From an uncultured Burkholderiales bacterium (GTDB taxonomy: Bacteria; Pseudomonadota; Gammaproteobacteria; Burkholderiales; Burkholderiaceae_E), in assembly GCA_903903975.1 (NCBI GenBank), contig CAIVAS010000099.1, positions 1 to 49,368 of the forward strand: DNA of 49,368 nt. Reading direction: 5' to 3'. Positions 24,051-32,781 of the stretch are shown here, piece after piece (the stretch's first letter is position 1; the number at the start of each line of letters is the position of its first letter). The position numbers and the translations under genes were made by a program. The notes beneath the pieces are model-generated. The model had not been told where the DNA came from. It did not search any database and was given only the letters and a program-made list of their open reading frames with translations.

Positions 24051-25841
24051 ATGCGGCTGTCGAGGATGTCGATGCGCTGGCGACGGCGCGGCTTTGCAGC
24101 GCTCGTGGTCACCAGTTCGGCCGGCCTTTTCTGGTTGATGGCCCGAACGCTGTTGGCCAGTGGCCCGGACCCGCTTGGCATCGCCATGCTGGGGCTCTTC
24201 GCGCTGACACTGCCCTGGACGACCATTGGCTTCTGGAATGCCGTCATCGGCTTTTCACTCATGCAATTCAGCCGCGATGCGGCATCGGTGGTTGCACCCG
24301 ACCTTCATCTTGGCGGGGGTGACGATCCGATCGTCAGCTCGACCGCCCTGTTGATCTGCATTCGCAACGAGGACACGCAACTCATCCGGCGAAATCTCGA
24401 ATGGATGCTCGACGCCCTGGTCGCCACCGGCCAGGCGAATTGCTTTCATCTCTACATACTGAGCGACAGCAACCAGCCCGAGATCGCCGCCGCCGAGGTG
24501 CAGGCCGCGGCCGCCCTGTCGCAACGCTTCGGATCGGCCCTTGAGATCACCTACCGACAGCGCGAGCACAGCGAAGGCTTCAAGGCCGGCAATTTGCGCG
24601 AGTTCTGCGGGCGGTGGGGGCATCGGCATGCCTTTGCTATCGTGCTCGATGCCGACAGCCTGATGACACCGCAATCGATGCTGCGGCTCGTGCGAATCAT
24701 GCAGAGATGCCCGCAGATCGGCATCGTTCAGACCCTGGTCACCGGCCTGCCGAGCGCGAGCCCGTTTGCCCGCATCTTCCAGTTCGGCATGCGACTCGGC
24801 ATGCGGTCTTACACGCTCGGATCGGCCTTCTGGCAAGGCGACTGCGGGCCCTACTGGGGCCACAACGCGATTTTGCGCATGGCCCCTTTCATCGCGCACT
24901 GCGAGTTGCCGATGCTGCCCGGCAGCCCCCCGCTGGGCGGGCATATCCTGAGCCATGATCAGGTTGAAGCGGTGTTGATGCGCCGTGCAGGTTTCGAGGC
25001 CCGCGTCCTGCCGATCGAAGAGGGAAGCTGGGAGGAAAACCCGCCGACCCTGCCCGAATTCATCCGGCGCGATCTGCGCTGGTGCCAGGGCAACATGCAG
25101 TATTTCAAGCTGCTGGGATTACCGGGGCTGCTGCCGGTCAGCCGCTGCCAGCTCCTGCTGGCGATTGCCATGTATCTCGGCTCTCTCGCCTGGCTCAGTC
25201 TGATCGTGCTCGGTCTGCTGCGTCAGGTGCCGATCCGAACTGATTCCGGATTGGTGCTGTTCGGGGTCATCATGATCATGAGCTTCGCACCCAAGATCGC
25301 GACGCTTGCCGATGTCCTGCTACGCCCCGGAGTGCGTGCTGCTTATGGGGGCGGCCTGCGCATTGCAGGCAGTGCTCTGCTGGAGATCGTGCTGACCCTG
25401 CTGGTGGCGCCGATCTCGGCGGTGGCGGTGAGTTTGTTCATTCTGGGGCTGCCGTTTGGCCGGCGCGTCGGATGGACGTCCCAGCAACGCCAGGCCCATG
25501 GCCTGCCGCTGTCGGATGCCGTGCGGTGCCTCTGGCCCCAGACCCTGCTGGGGTTGGGGCTTGCCGCAGGCACCTGGTACGCGCCCGCGGTCAGCCTCTG
25601 GTTTACCCTGCCGGTGATCGCTGGGCTGCTGCTCAGCGTGCCGCTTGCCATGCTGAGTGCATCGCCGCGCCTTGGTCGAAAAATGGCGCGATCCGGCCTG
25701 TGCCGCACACCCGAAGAAGCCTGGCCGCAGTTTGCTTTGGGCGCCGCCGGGTCGGCAGTCTTGACACCTCACGGCGCAGTGGCATCGCCAGCCAGCCTGT
25801 TCGCTGGCCGCGCGGACCCGTCAATGGGTTCCAGACCTTGA
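24051..25841 (+). CDS. opgH: OpgH/MdoH-type glucan glucosyltransferase, short form
   Basis: 596 residues, far shorter than the 847 of E. coli OpgH; the large cytoplasmic N-terminal region is missing. Two N-terminal membrane spans lead to a GT2 domain with IRNED, the DAD motif in IVLDADSLM (about residue 200), and the acceptor-site RRDLRWCQGNMQY, all matching OpgH. At least four more membrane spans follow. OpgH elongates beta-glucan for osmoregulated periplasmic glucans. Its usual partner opgG is absent here. The ATG directly follows the cytochrome b561 stop. Confidence 0.9.
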   Translation: MRLSRMSMRWRRRGFAALVVTSSAGLFWLMARTLLASGPDPLGIAMLGLFALTLPWTTIGFWNAVIGFSLMQFSRDAASVVAPDLHLGGGDDPIVSSTALLICIRNEDTQLIRRNLEWMLDALVATGQANCFHLYILSDSNQPEIAAAEVQAAAALSQRFGSALEITYRQREHSEGFKAGNLREFCGRWGHRHAFAIVLDADSLMTPQSMLRLVRIMQRCPQIGIVQTLVTGLPSASPFARIFQFGMRLGMRSYTLGSAFWQGDCGPYWGHNAILRMAPFIAHCELPMLPGSPPLGGHILSHDQVEAVLMRRAGFEARVLPIEEGSWEENPPTLPEFIRRDLRWCQGNMQYFKLLGLPGLLPVSRCQLLLAIAMYLGSLAWLSLIVLGLLRQVPIRTDSGLVLFGVIMIMSFAPKIATLADVLLRPGVRAAYGGGLRIAGSALLEIVLTLLVAPISAVAVSLFILGLPFGRRVGWTSQQRQAHGLPLSDAVRCLWPQTLLGLGLAAGTWYAPAVSLWFTLPVIAGLLLSVPLAMLSASPRLGRKMARSGLCRTPEEAWPQFALGAAGSAVLTPHGAVASPASLFAGRADPSMGSRP

Positions 25842-25855
25842 GCTTCCTGCCCGTG

Positions 25856-26941
25856 ATGCACCGTCCCTTTAAGTACCCGACCTTGAGCACGGCCTGGCGC
25901 AGCCTGGCGCTCTCGATCGCACTGCTGGCCGCGGGCTGCGCTTCAACCAGTCCGACCTTATTCACCACAGGCGCGACCACAGGCGCCAACTTGGTTGCGA
26001 CCTCGGTCGATTTCGTCAATGACAGTCGGCCCACGCGGTGCGCCGAAGAAGACAATGTTTACGTGAAGCTCACCGGCACGGCGATCAGCAGGTTTCGCAT
26101 TCGTGCCGAGCATCCGCCCTATCTGGCCGGCATCACGACAGACCTCACCGCGCCCGACTTTACCGCCTGCGACATGTCGAACGATCCGAGCTTCGCCTTC
26201 GAGCCGCGCACCACGGTCCTGTATGAGGATGAGTCGATCCGGCTGGTGGGCCACCGCTTCGGCTCGTTCTGGCGCCCGGAGGTGGTCGATTTCAGGGTGG
26301 GCACCCGACACGAGCCGGGGCTTCATCTCGTGCAGTTGCTGCGCCGGGGCATTGCGCCCGGCGTGACGGCCAACGGGCAGCCCGTGTCGCCCTCGGGCGG
26401 TGCCGCCGGCAACGAACTCGAGATCCTGGTCGTCTATCCTGCCGACGGCTACTGGCGCGCCAAGCCCCTGCCTCCGGTGTTTCTGGATGACACCGCCTAC
26501 GGCAGCTCTTTTCTGATCGGACCGATCGCCGAAGAGGGGCGCCCCTATGTCGCGATCCGCGAGATCGAATTCGAGCCGGCCACGCAGACCTTCCGGCTGC
26601 AGTTTCGCAACGGCTCCCGGGGCACGCTGACCGTTACCGAGGCGACCCGCAGTGGCATCGATCTGAGCGTCACGCTCGAGACGCCGCTGCCCGCCGACCA
26701 ACCGTTTGCGGCCCTGCGATCAATGTTCGTGACGCCACGGCAGGCCGATGTCACGGTGGCAGTCTGGCCGCAGACCCCGCCCACGCAAAGCGCGCCGGTA
26801 CCGATCATGGAGGTCAAACGGATCCGGGCACCCGCGGCCCGCTTCGGCCGAATCGAGCCCTCCAGCCACAATCTCAGCGCACCGGACATGGTTTTCGATC
26901 GATTTTCATCCGGCTATGTCATAACAACCCGTGACCGATAA
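25856..26941 (+). CDS. Putative lipoprotein of unknown function
   Basis: 361 residues from ATG 25856. The signal SLALSIALLAAGCAST has a lipobox LAAGC, so the protein is probably anchored in a membrane facing the periplasm. The mature part is beta-rich (for example LYEDESIRLVGHRFGSFWRP, then VYPADGYWRAKPLPPVF) without known motifs. It ends by overlapping the next gene by 11 bp (26931-26941), so it may belong to the downstream cluster. A longer frame upstream is out of register with any signal. No family recognised. Confidence 0.75.
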   Translation: MHRPFKYPTLSTAWRSLALSIALLAAGCASTSPTLFTTGATTGANLVATSVDFVNDSRPTRCAEEDNVYVKLTGTAISRFRIRAEHPPYLAGITTDLTAPDFTACDMSNDPSFAFEPRTTVLYEDESIRLVGHRFGSFWRPEVVDFRVGTRHEPGLHLVQLLRRGIAPGVTANGQPVSPSGGAAGNELEILVVYPADGYWRAKPLPPVFLDDTAYGSSFLIGPIAEEGRPYVAIREIEFEPATQTFRLQFRNGSRGTLTVTEATRSGIDLSVTLETPLPADQPFAALRSMFVTPRQADVTVAVWPQTPPTQSAPVPIMEVKRIRAPAARFGRIEPSSHNLSAPDMVFDRFSSGYVITTRDR

Positions 26942-27752
26942 CGCCTCCCCGAGCAGCATGACCGCGCTCAACGAGCCACCGGCTGACGACAGCAGCGAGT
27001 GGCAGGCGCTGCTCGCCCGGGCAGCCGGTGCGCAGTTGCCACCTGAGGCCTTGCCACTCACGCCTGCTTCACCGCTGCAGGCGCTTTACCGGCCGCTGTG
27101 CGATGCGCGCCGCGCGGGGCCGTTTGTGGTGGGCCATCTTGCCCAGAGCCTGGATGGGCGGATCGCCACCTTGTGCGGCATGTCGCGCTGGCTCAGTGGC
27201 GCCGAGGATCTGCTCCACACCCACCGGATGCGAGCGCTTTGCCAGGCGGTGGTGGTCGGTGTCACAACCGTCTTGCTTGACGATCCGCAACTGACCGTGC
27301 GTCGTTGCATCGGGCCCAATCCGGTGCGGGTCGTCATCGACCCCGATCGCCGGCTTGACGGCAGCCAGCGCCTGTTTCGCGATGAGTCGGCGCCAACGCT
27401 GCTTCTGTGCGGCGCCGATCGCGCCAGTGAGGGCGAGCGACTCGGCTGTGCCGAAGTGGTGCCTGTCACGCGCGGTGAGTCCGGCCTCAGTCCGCAGGAG
27501 ATCTGCCGCGTGCTCGCCTTGCGCGGGCTGGGCAGCCTGCTGATCGAAGGCGGCGGCGTCACGGTCTCGCGTTTTCTCGCGGCAGGCGCGCTCAACCGAC
27601 TGCAGATCACCATTGCTCCGGTCATTCTGGGGTCGGGTCGCCCGGCGATCATGCTCCCGACGATCACTGATCTGAGCAACAGTCTGCGGCCCCGCACCCG
27701 GCGGGTGATGATGGGCGCCGACGTCATGATCGAATGCGATTTCGATGCCTGA
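26931..27752 (+). CDS. RibD C-terminal domain (HTP reductase-like) protein
   Basis: 273 residues from GTG 26931 (ATG 26958 possible). The fold is that of RibD C-terminal/dihydrofolate reductase-like enzymes: [18 protein letters not shown] (about residues 64-81), [18 protein letters not shown], and the NADPH-binding [17 protein letters not shown] (about 204-220). RibD's deaminase half is absent, so it should reduce a ribosylamino-pyrimidine, pterin or similar ring. It opens a cluster with an NAD-binding dehydrogenase, a PTPS-like protein, a glycosyltransferase and a methyltransferase; the real ribD may lie elsewhere. The N-terminal 50 residues have no homology that I can see. Confidence 0.88.
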   Translation: MTDNASPSSMTALNEPPADDSSEWQALLARAAGAQLPPEALPLTPASPLQALYRPLCDARRAGPFVVGHLAQSLDGRIATLCGMSRWLSGAEDLLHTHRMRALCQAVVVGVTTVLLDDPQLTVRRCIGPNPVRVVIDPDRRLDGSQRLFRDESAPTLLLCGADRASEGERLGCAEVVPVTRGESGLSPQEICRVLALRGLGSLLIEGGGVTVSRFLAAGALNRLQITIAPVILGSGRPAIMLPTITDLSNSLRPRTRRVMMGADVMIECDFDA

Positions 27753-28722
27753 TCGACTCGCCCGAGCGTTCTGGATCGTCGAGGCCGGACGGGGCGAAGT
27801 CCGCGAAGAAGTGCTGCCGATTCCCGGTCCGGATCAGCTTCTCGTCAGGGCGCGGCGCAGTGGCATCAGCCGCGGCACCGAAAGCCTGGTTTTCAAGGGG
27901 CTGGTGCCATCGAGCCAGTGGCAGGCGATGCGCTGCCCGTTTCAGACCGGCGAGTTTCCCGGTCCGCTCAAATATGGCTATGCCTCGGTCGGGCAGATCG
28001 ATGCCGGACCCGACGCGCTGCTGGGCAGGCGGGTGTTCTGCCTGCATCCGCATCAGAGCGCCTACATCGTGCCGATCGATGCCGTGACCTTTTTGCCCGA
28101 CGATGTGCCGGACACCCGGGCGGTGCTGTCGGCCAACATGGAGACCGCGGTCAACGGACTCTGGGACGCCGCGCCACGACTCGGGGACCGCATCAGCGTG
28201 GTCGGTGCCGGCGTGGTTGGCGCGCTGGTGGCGGCGCTCGCAGCGCGCATCCCGGGTGTGGAGGTCGAGCTGGTCGATCATGACCCGGGCCGTGCAAAGC
28301 TGGCGGCAGCGCTGGGCTGCGCATTCGCGCTGCCGACCACCGGCAGTGGCGAGCGCGACATCGTTGTTCATGCCAGCGGTCAACCTGCCGGGCTTCAGAC
28401 CGCGCTCGGGCTGGCAGGCTTTGAGGCGACCGTGCTCGAAATGAGCTGGTATGGCGCGCGGATGGTGGCGGCGCCGCTTGGCGAAGCGTTCCACAGCCGT
28501 CGGCTGACACTGCGATCATCGCAGGTCGGTGCGGTGGCCACCGCACAGCGCGCGCGATGGGACTTCAAGCGCCGCATGAGGCTTGCGGTCTCACTCCTGG
28601 CCGACCCGGTTTTCGACGTCTTGCTGACCGGCCAGAGCACGCTGGACGAGCTGCCCGCCACCCTGTCCCGCCTGGCCGACCGACCCGATGGCACGCTGTG
28701 TCACAGCGTGATCTATCGCTGA
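27745..28722 (+). CDS. Zinc-less MDR dehydrogenase, BchC-like
   Basis: 325 residues, medium-chain dehydrogenase/reductase superfamily. It has the [13 protein letters not shown] segment, [15 protein letters not shown] and the Rossmann motif [13 protein letters not shown] (about residues 152-164). The catalytic-zinc GHE and the structural-zinc cysteine cluster of alcohol dehydrogenases are absent. The GISRGTE...FPxPxKYGY pattern is shared with BchC-type dehydrogenases and with dehydrogenases found beside PTPS/RibD genes. The start overlaps the RibD-like gene by 8 bp, indicating coupling. Substrate is unknown. Confidence 0.85.
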   Translation: MPDRLARAFWIVEAGRGEVREEVLPIPGPDQLLVRARRSGISRGTESLVFKGLVPSSQWQAMRCPFQTGEFPGPLKYGYASVGQIDAGPDALLGRRVFCLHPHQSAYIVPIDAVTFLPDDVPDTRAVLSANMETAVNGLWDAAPRLGDRISVVGAGVVGALVAALAARIPGVEVELVDHDPGRAKLAAALGCAFALPTTGSGERDIVVHASGQPAGLQTALGLAGFEATVLEMSWYGARMVAAPLGEAFHSRRLTLRSSQVGAVATAQRARWDFKRRMRLAVSLLADPVFDVLLTGQSTLDELPATLSRLADRPDGTLCHSVIYR

Positions 28723-28831
28723 TCGCGCCGACTGAATTCGCCGCCCGCTTCCGCACGCCTGATGACGCACGACCCTTCATTCCCCACTGTCCCACCGACC
28801 CGCTCACTGCCCCTGCCGGAGTCCTTTCATC

Positions 28832-29236
28832 ATGTACAGCCTCGCCGTGTCCGACCACATCATGATTGCCCACAGCTTCACCGGCGAGATCTTCGGCCCC
28901 GCGCAAAAGTTGCACGGGGCGACCTACGGCGTGGAGGTCGAATTCAGACGCGAGCAGCTCGACGCCAATGGGCTGGTCTGCGACATCGGTCTGGCGCTGA
29001 CTGTGCTGCATGAGGTGCTCGCCGATCTGAACTTCAAGAATCTCGACGAGCTGCCCGAACTTCGCGGTCACAACACCACGACCGAATTCATGGCCGGCGA
29101 GATCTTTCGGCGCATGAAGACCCAGATCGAGGCAGGCCGAATCGGCCCCGGCACGGCCAACACGCTGGCGTCGATGCGGGTCGTGCTGCGCGAGTCGCCG
29201 CTTGCCTGGGCCGCCTTCGAAGGTTTGCTCGGTTGA
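28832..29236 (+). CDS. PTPS/QueD-like protein with degenerate active site
   Basis: 134 residues. The T-fold is recognised by AHSFTG, LHGATYGVEVEF, CDIGLALTVLHEVL and NTTTEFMAGEI, with a final Glu in VVLRESPL. Compared with E. coli QueD (zinc His16, His31, His33; catalytic Cys27, Asp70, His71), only His14 and His28 align; the third zinc His is Ala30, the Cys is replaced, and the Asp-His pair lies in LNFKNL with neither residue. It therefore cannot be a standard 6-pyruvoyl or 6-carboxytetrahydropterin synthase. It shares TTGA with the next gene. Confidence 0.85.
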   Translation: MYSLAVSDHIMIAHSFTGEIFGPAQKLHGATYGVEVEFRREQLDANGLVCDIGLALTVLHEVLADLNFKNLDELPELRGHNTTTEFMAGEIFRRMKTQIEAGRIGPGTANTLASMRVVLRESPLAWAAFEGLLG

Positions 29237-30345
29237 CAGCCTTCACGCTGATTGTTCCGGGCGCACTCGATCAGTTCACCGGCGGCTACCTGTTCGATCG
29301 GCATGTTGTCGATGGTCTGCGCGCCAACGGGCGGGCGGTTGCGGTCATCGAGCTGCCCGGCGAGTTTCCTGGCGCCGACGAGACGGCGAGCGCAGCCGCA
29401 GCCGCTGCGCTCGCCGGCCTGCCATCGGGTCATACCGTGGTGATCGACGGTCTTGCCTTGCCGGCCTTTACCGAGTGCCTGGACGCCCACACCGGGCGTC
29501 TGTCGATCGTCGCCTTCGTGCATCACCCGCTGTCGCTTGAGACCGGTTTGTCGGCACACGCTGCGCAGGTCTATGCCCTGATCGAGCGCCGCCTGTGGCC
29601 GATGATGCGCGGTTTGCTGTGCCCCAGTTCGCACACCGCGGCCGCAATCATCGCCACCGGTGTTCCCGCTGATCGGGTGCGGGTCACGCCGCCCGGCACG
29701 CGAGTGCCTGCTGCGGCCGCGACCGAGGCCCTTCAGCCAGTCGCATCGCGACCACTGCAACTGCTTGCGGTGGGGACGGTCACGCAGCGCAAGGGCCACC
29801 TTCAGCTGATCGAGGCCCTGTCGCGGCTGCAGGAACTCGACTGGCATCTGACATGCATCGGCAGCCTCACCCGCGATCCGTCGTGCGCCCGGGCGCTGCG
29901 TGATGCCATCCGTGTCCATGGCCTTGACCGGCGTGTGACGCTGGCCGGGGAGGTGTCGGCGCAGCACCTCGATGCCGCCTATCGCGAGGCTGATGTGTTT
30001 GCACTGGCCTCGCACCATGAAGGCTACGGGATGGTCTATGCCGAGGCACTGGCCTTTCACCTGCCGATCGTCGCGACCTCGGCGGGCGCGATCCCGGCGA
30101 CGGTCGCTGCCGATACGGCCTTGCTGGTTGGGCCGGGCGATATCCTTGCGCTCAGAGAGGCGTTGCGCCAGGTCCTTACCGACGTGGCCCTTCGACAGCG
30201 TCTTGCTGCAGGTGCTGCGCGGGCTGCGCAGGACTTGTCCGACTGGCCGACGGCCGTGCATCGGTGGGCGCGGGCCCTGGATGGGCTGACTGGTGGTCTG
30301 GCTGATGGGCTGGCTGATGGACCGACTGATGGGCTGACTGCATGA
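29233..30345 (+). CDS. Glycosyltransferase, GT4/GT-B type
   Basis: 370 residues from TTG 29233, which overlaps the previous stop as TTGA. It has two Rossmann domains: an acceptor domain beginning MTAFTLIVPGALDQFTGGY and a donor domain with [13 protein letters not shown] and the E-x7-E motif ASHHEGYGMVYAEALA (about residues 260-275). Such enzymes use NDP-sugars. The extreme C-terminus is a Gly/Leu/Ala/Asp repeat (GLADGLADGPTD) encoded by 12-bp units. In the cluster it presumably glycosylates the pathway intermediate; sugar and acceptor are unknown. Confidence 0.88.
   Translation: MTAFTLIVPGALDQFTGGYLFDRHVVDGLRANGRAVAVIELPGEFPGADETASAAAAAALAGLPSGHTVVIDGLALPAFTECLDAHTGRLSIVAFVHHPLSLETGLSAHAAQVYALIERRLWPMMRGLLCPSSHTAAAIIATGVPADRVRVTPPGTRVPAAAATEALQPVASRPLQLLAVGTVTQRKGHLQLIEALSRLQELDWHLTCIGSLTRDPSCARALRDAIRVHGLDRRVTLAGEVSAQHLDAAYREADVFALASHHEGYGMVYAEALAFHLPIVATSAGAIPATVAADTALLVGPGDILALREALRQVLTDVALRQRLAAGAARAAQDLSDWPTAVHRWARALDGLTGGLADGLADGPTDGLTA
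30283..30342. repeat. 12-bp tandem repeat, five units, at the 3' end of the glycosyltransferase gene
   Basis: Units GGGCTGACTGGT, GGTCTGGCTGAT, GGGCTGGCTGAT, GGACCGACTGAT and GGGCTGACTGCA run back to back, encoding GLTG/GLAD/GPTD-like tetrapeptides. The last unit runs into the next gene's ATG (30342). Being a multiple of three, copy change would keep the frame. Confidence 0.85.
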
Positions 30346-31223
30346 GCGGGTTTTCGCCCGACTGGCTTGCACAGCGCGAACCCCTCGATGCCGCCGCACG
30401 TGACGCGCGCCTTGCGCACAATTTCGCAGCAGCCCTCGCCGGTACACCACGCCGGATCATCGACCTGGGTGCCGGGACCGGCGCGAACCTGCGCCTGCTC
30501 GCGCCCCTGATCGGTGGCGATCAGGACTGGCTGCTGATCGACAAGGACCCTGCGCTGCTGCATGCACAGCGAAGCGAAATTGCCCGATGGGCAGCGCAGC
30601 ACGGATGGGGCGTCAGCGAAGAGGCCACCGGCGCGCTTGAGCTCACCGTCGGGTCTGCGCGCTGGCGGGTCCGATCGCAGCTGCTCGACCTGCAGGCATC
30701 GCTCGAACAGCTTGACCTGCAGGACTGTGATGGCGTGACCACGACCGCCTTTCTCGACCTGGTCTCACTCGACTGGATCGATCGTCTGTGCCGGATGCTT
30801 TCCCGGTCGCCGCGTCCGTTTCTGGCGACGCTCAGCGTCGATGGCCAGCGCCGGTGGCAGCCCGAGATGGCAGACGATCTGCGACTGCAACAGGCCTTCG
30901 AGCATCACCAGATGGGTGACAAAGGTTTTGGCGCCGCACTCGGCATCGCCGCAGTCGATGAATTGGCGCTGCGCCTCGATCGGCTCGGCTTTACTGTTGG
31001 CACGGCTCGCAGCGATTGGCAGATGACCGGCGGATATCCGGCCTTGCTCGGCCAGATGATCGATGAGGCGCTCGCTGTCGGTTGCGAGCTCGAACCGGAC
31101 GCCGCGTCGGTGTTCGCCGAATGGGCAGCGCGCCGTCATGCGCAGGTGGCTACCGGCCGGCTTGCGCTCACCATCGGGCATCGCGATCTGCTGGCCTTTC
31201 CGGGGCCGGGCCTGTTGCGCTGA
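30342..31223 (+). CDS. Class I SAM-dependent methyltransferase
   Basis: 293 residues, start ATG 30342 overlapping the previous stop (ATGA). SAM-binding motif I is IIDLGAGTGANLRLLAP (about residues 40-56), followed by LLIDKDPALL (motif II) and an acidic TTTAFLDLVSLDWIDRL stretch. The C-terminal part (about 190-293) is specific to this group and probably binds the substrate. It is the last gene of the cluster and convergent with the photolyase operon, 73 bp away. The substrate is not predicted by sequence alone. Confidence 0.85.
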   Translation: MSGFSPDWLAQREPLDAAARDARLAHNFAAALAGTPRRIIDLGAGTGANLRLLAPLIGGDQDWLLIDKDPALLHAQRSEIARWAAQHGWGVSEEATGALELTVGSARWRVRSQLLDLQASLEQLDLQDCDGVTTTAFLDLVSLDWIDRLCRMLSRSPRPFLATLSVDGQRRWQPEMADDLRLQQAFEHHQMGDKGFGAALGIAAVDELALRLDRLGFTVGTARSDWQMTGGYPALLGQMIDEALAVGCELEPDAASVFAEWAARRHAQVATGRLALTIGHRDLLAFPGPGLLR

Positions 31224-31296
31224 GCGGTCGATCCCGCGTCGTCTGTCCGCGCTTCAATCCTCGCCTTCGCAAAGGTCCTGGTTTGAGCGCGCTTGC

Positions 31297-32781
31297 CTAG
31301 AACAGCTGGCCCTGGCCATCCGGCGAGGCGCGGCTGCGGCGTTTCCTGGGCGTGGTCGGTGGCAAGCCACTTTTTCGAGAGCCATGCTTGTGCTGGATGG
31401 CGTTGGCCTCGGCGTGTGCCTCATGGGTCCGGCGCAGGCCGTACAACTGATCTTTTGCTGCGGTCACGGCCGCGCGTTCGTCGACGATTGGCAGCGGATA
31501 GGACGCTGTGCCGATCTCCAGCACCCACTGCCGGATGTAATGCCCCTGCGGATCCTGGTCGAGTGCCTGCTTGGCCGGCGAATAGATGCGCAGCGTGTTG
31601 ATGCCGGTGGTACCCGACTGCATCTGCATCTGGCTCCAGTGGATGCCAGGCTCGAAGTCGAGAAACTGGCGCGCCAGAAACAGCCCTGGCTCGCGCCAGT
31701 GCAACCACAGGTGGTAGGCCGCAAAGCTGACCAGCATGGCGCGCATGCGAAAGTTCAACCAGCCGGTGGCACGCAACTGGCGCATGCAGGCATCGACCAT
31801 CGGAAAACCGGTGCGGCCTTCGCACCAGGCCTGCAGCCGTGCCGTGTCAATCTCGCCCTCATGGACGCCGTCGCCGGCACGCAACCCATCGACACTGCGC
31901 GCCATGTTGCGCTGCTCGATATCGGGCTCGTCTTCGAGCTTTTGGATGAAGTGACAGTGCCAGCGCAAACGACTGGCAAAACCCCGCAATGCATAGGCCA
32001 GGTTTCGATCGGGCGTCGTTGCGATGCGCGCTTCGGTGGCCTGGTGCACACAGCGCATCGAGATCGTGCCGAAGGCCAGGTGAGCGCTCAACCGGCTGCA
32101 GCCTTCGGTAGCGCTGAGCGGGCTGGACATCGCGCTGCGGTAATCGCGCCCCCGCCCGTCAAGGAAACTTTCGAGCGTGGCCCATGCGGCACGCTCGCCA
32201 GCCGGTGGCAATGCCGCGCCCAGGGCGGGCAAGCCCAGCTCACGCAAGCCCGGAAGCGCCGACGACTTCAGGCCTGCCGCCGCGCCCACACCGCAAGCCG
32301 TCGCGATCGAAGGCGCCTCGGGGTCATTCATGCGCTGGGCCCATCGCCCGGCCCATCCGCTGCGCGAGCGCAAGCGACGCACCACGCCTGTCTGTGGCAA
32401 TTCGGTCCAATTCACGCTTTGGCTGCGGCACCAGTCGGCGACAGCCAGATCGCGGGCATAGGTCCAGGCCGGGCCGGTTTCTTCATGACTGAACAGGTGC
32501 GTGAAGGCGAACTCGCATCGCAGCGCGTGAAGCACTTGCGGCATCGACCCAATGCGTACCAGCAGCGGAAACTGACGTTCAGCCAGGCTGCGCTGCAGCT
32601 CTGCGACGCACTCGAGCAGAAAGCCGACATGGCGTGGATCACACTCGGGGCTTGCCAGCCACTGAGGCTCGATCACCACCAGGCCGACCGCGCTGTCGCA
32701 GCGCATGGCTTGCGCCAGCGGTGCGTGGTCGCGAACCCGCAGATCGCGCTTGAACCAGACCAGCGCAGCCGTTCCCATCAT
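31297..32781 (-). CDS. Photolyase/cryptochrome family protein, divergent
   Basis: 494 residues from ATG 32781 (or the next ATG, 32778). The N-terminal Rossmann domain begins ALVWFKRDLRVRDHAPLAQA; the FAD domain has GRTGFPMVDACMRQL, GWLNFRMRAMLVSF and a C-terminal RIYSPAKQALDQDPQG. The usual WREF-like stretch is replaced by RLRWHCHFIQKLEDEP, and the DGDLAxN motif by FEPGIHWSQMQMQSGTTG, so FAD pocket and redox behaviour differ from CPD photolyases. A basic Pro/Arg/Ser-rich tail ends it. It is the third gene of the minus-strand operon, overlapping the second by 4 bp. Confidence 0.88.
   Translation of the reverse strand: MMGTAALVWFKRDLRVRDHAPLAQAMRCDSAVGLVVIEPQWLASPECDPRHVGFLLECVAELQRSLAERQFPLLVRIGSMPQVLHALRCEFAFTHLFSHEETGPAWTYARDLAVADWCRSQSVNWTELPQTGVVRRLRSRSGWAGRWAQRMNDPEAPSIATACGVGAAAGLKSSALPGLRELGLPALGAALPPAGERAAWATLESFLDGRGRDYRSAMSSPLSATEGCSRLSAHLAFGTISMRCVHQATEARIATTPDRNLAYALRGFASRLRWHCHFIQKLEDEPDIEQRNMARSVDGLRAGDGVHEGEIDTARLQAWCEGRTGFPMVDACMRQLRATGWLNFRMRAMLVSFAAYHLWLHWREPGLFLARQFLDFEPGIHWSQMQMQSGTTGINTLRIYSPAKQALDQDPQGHYIRQWVLEIGTASYPLPIVDERAAVTAAKDQLYGLRRTHEAHAEANAIQHKHGSRKSGLPPTTPRKRRSRASPDGQGQLF

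Noticed and set aside
29068-30450. Long minus-strand frame over the glycosyltransferase
   Set aside because: Shadow; repetitive serine/glutamine-rich part reflects the 12-bp repeat.
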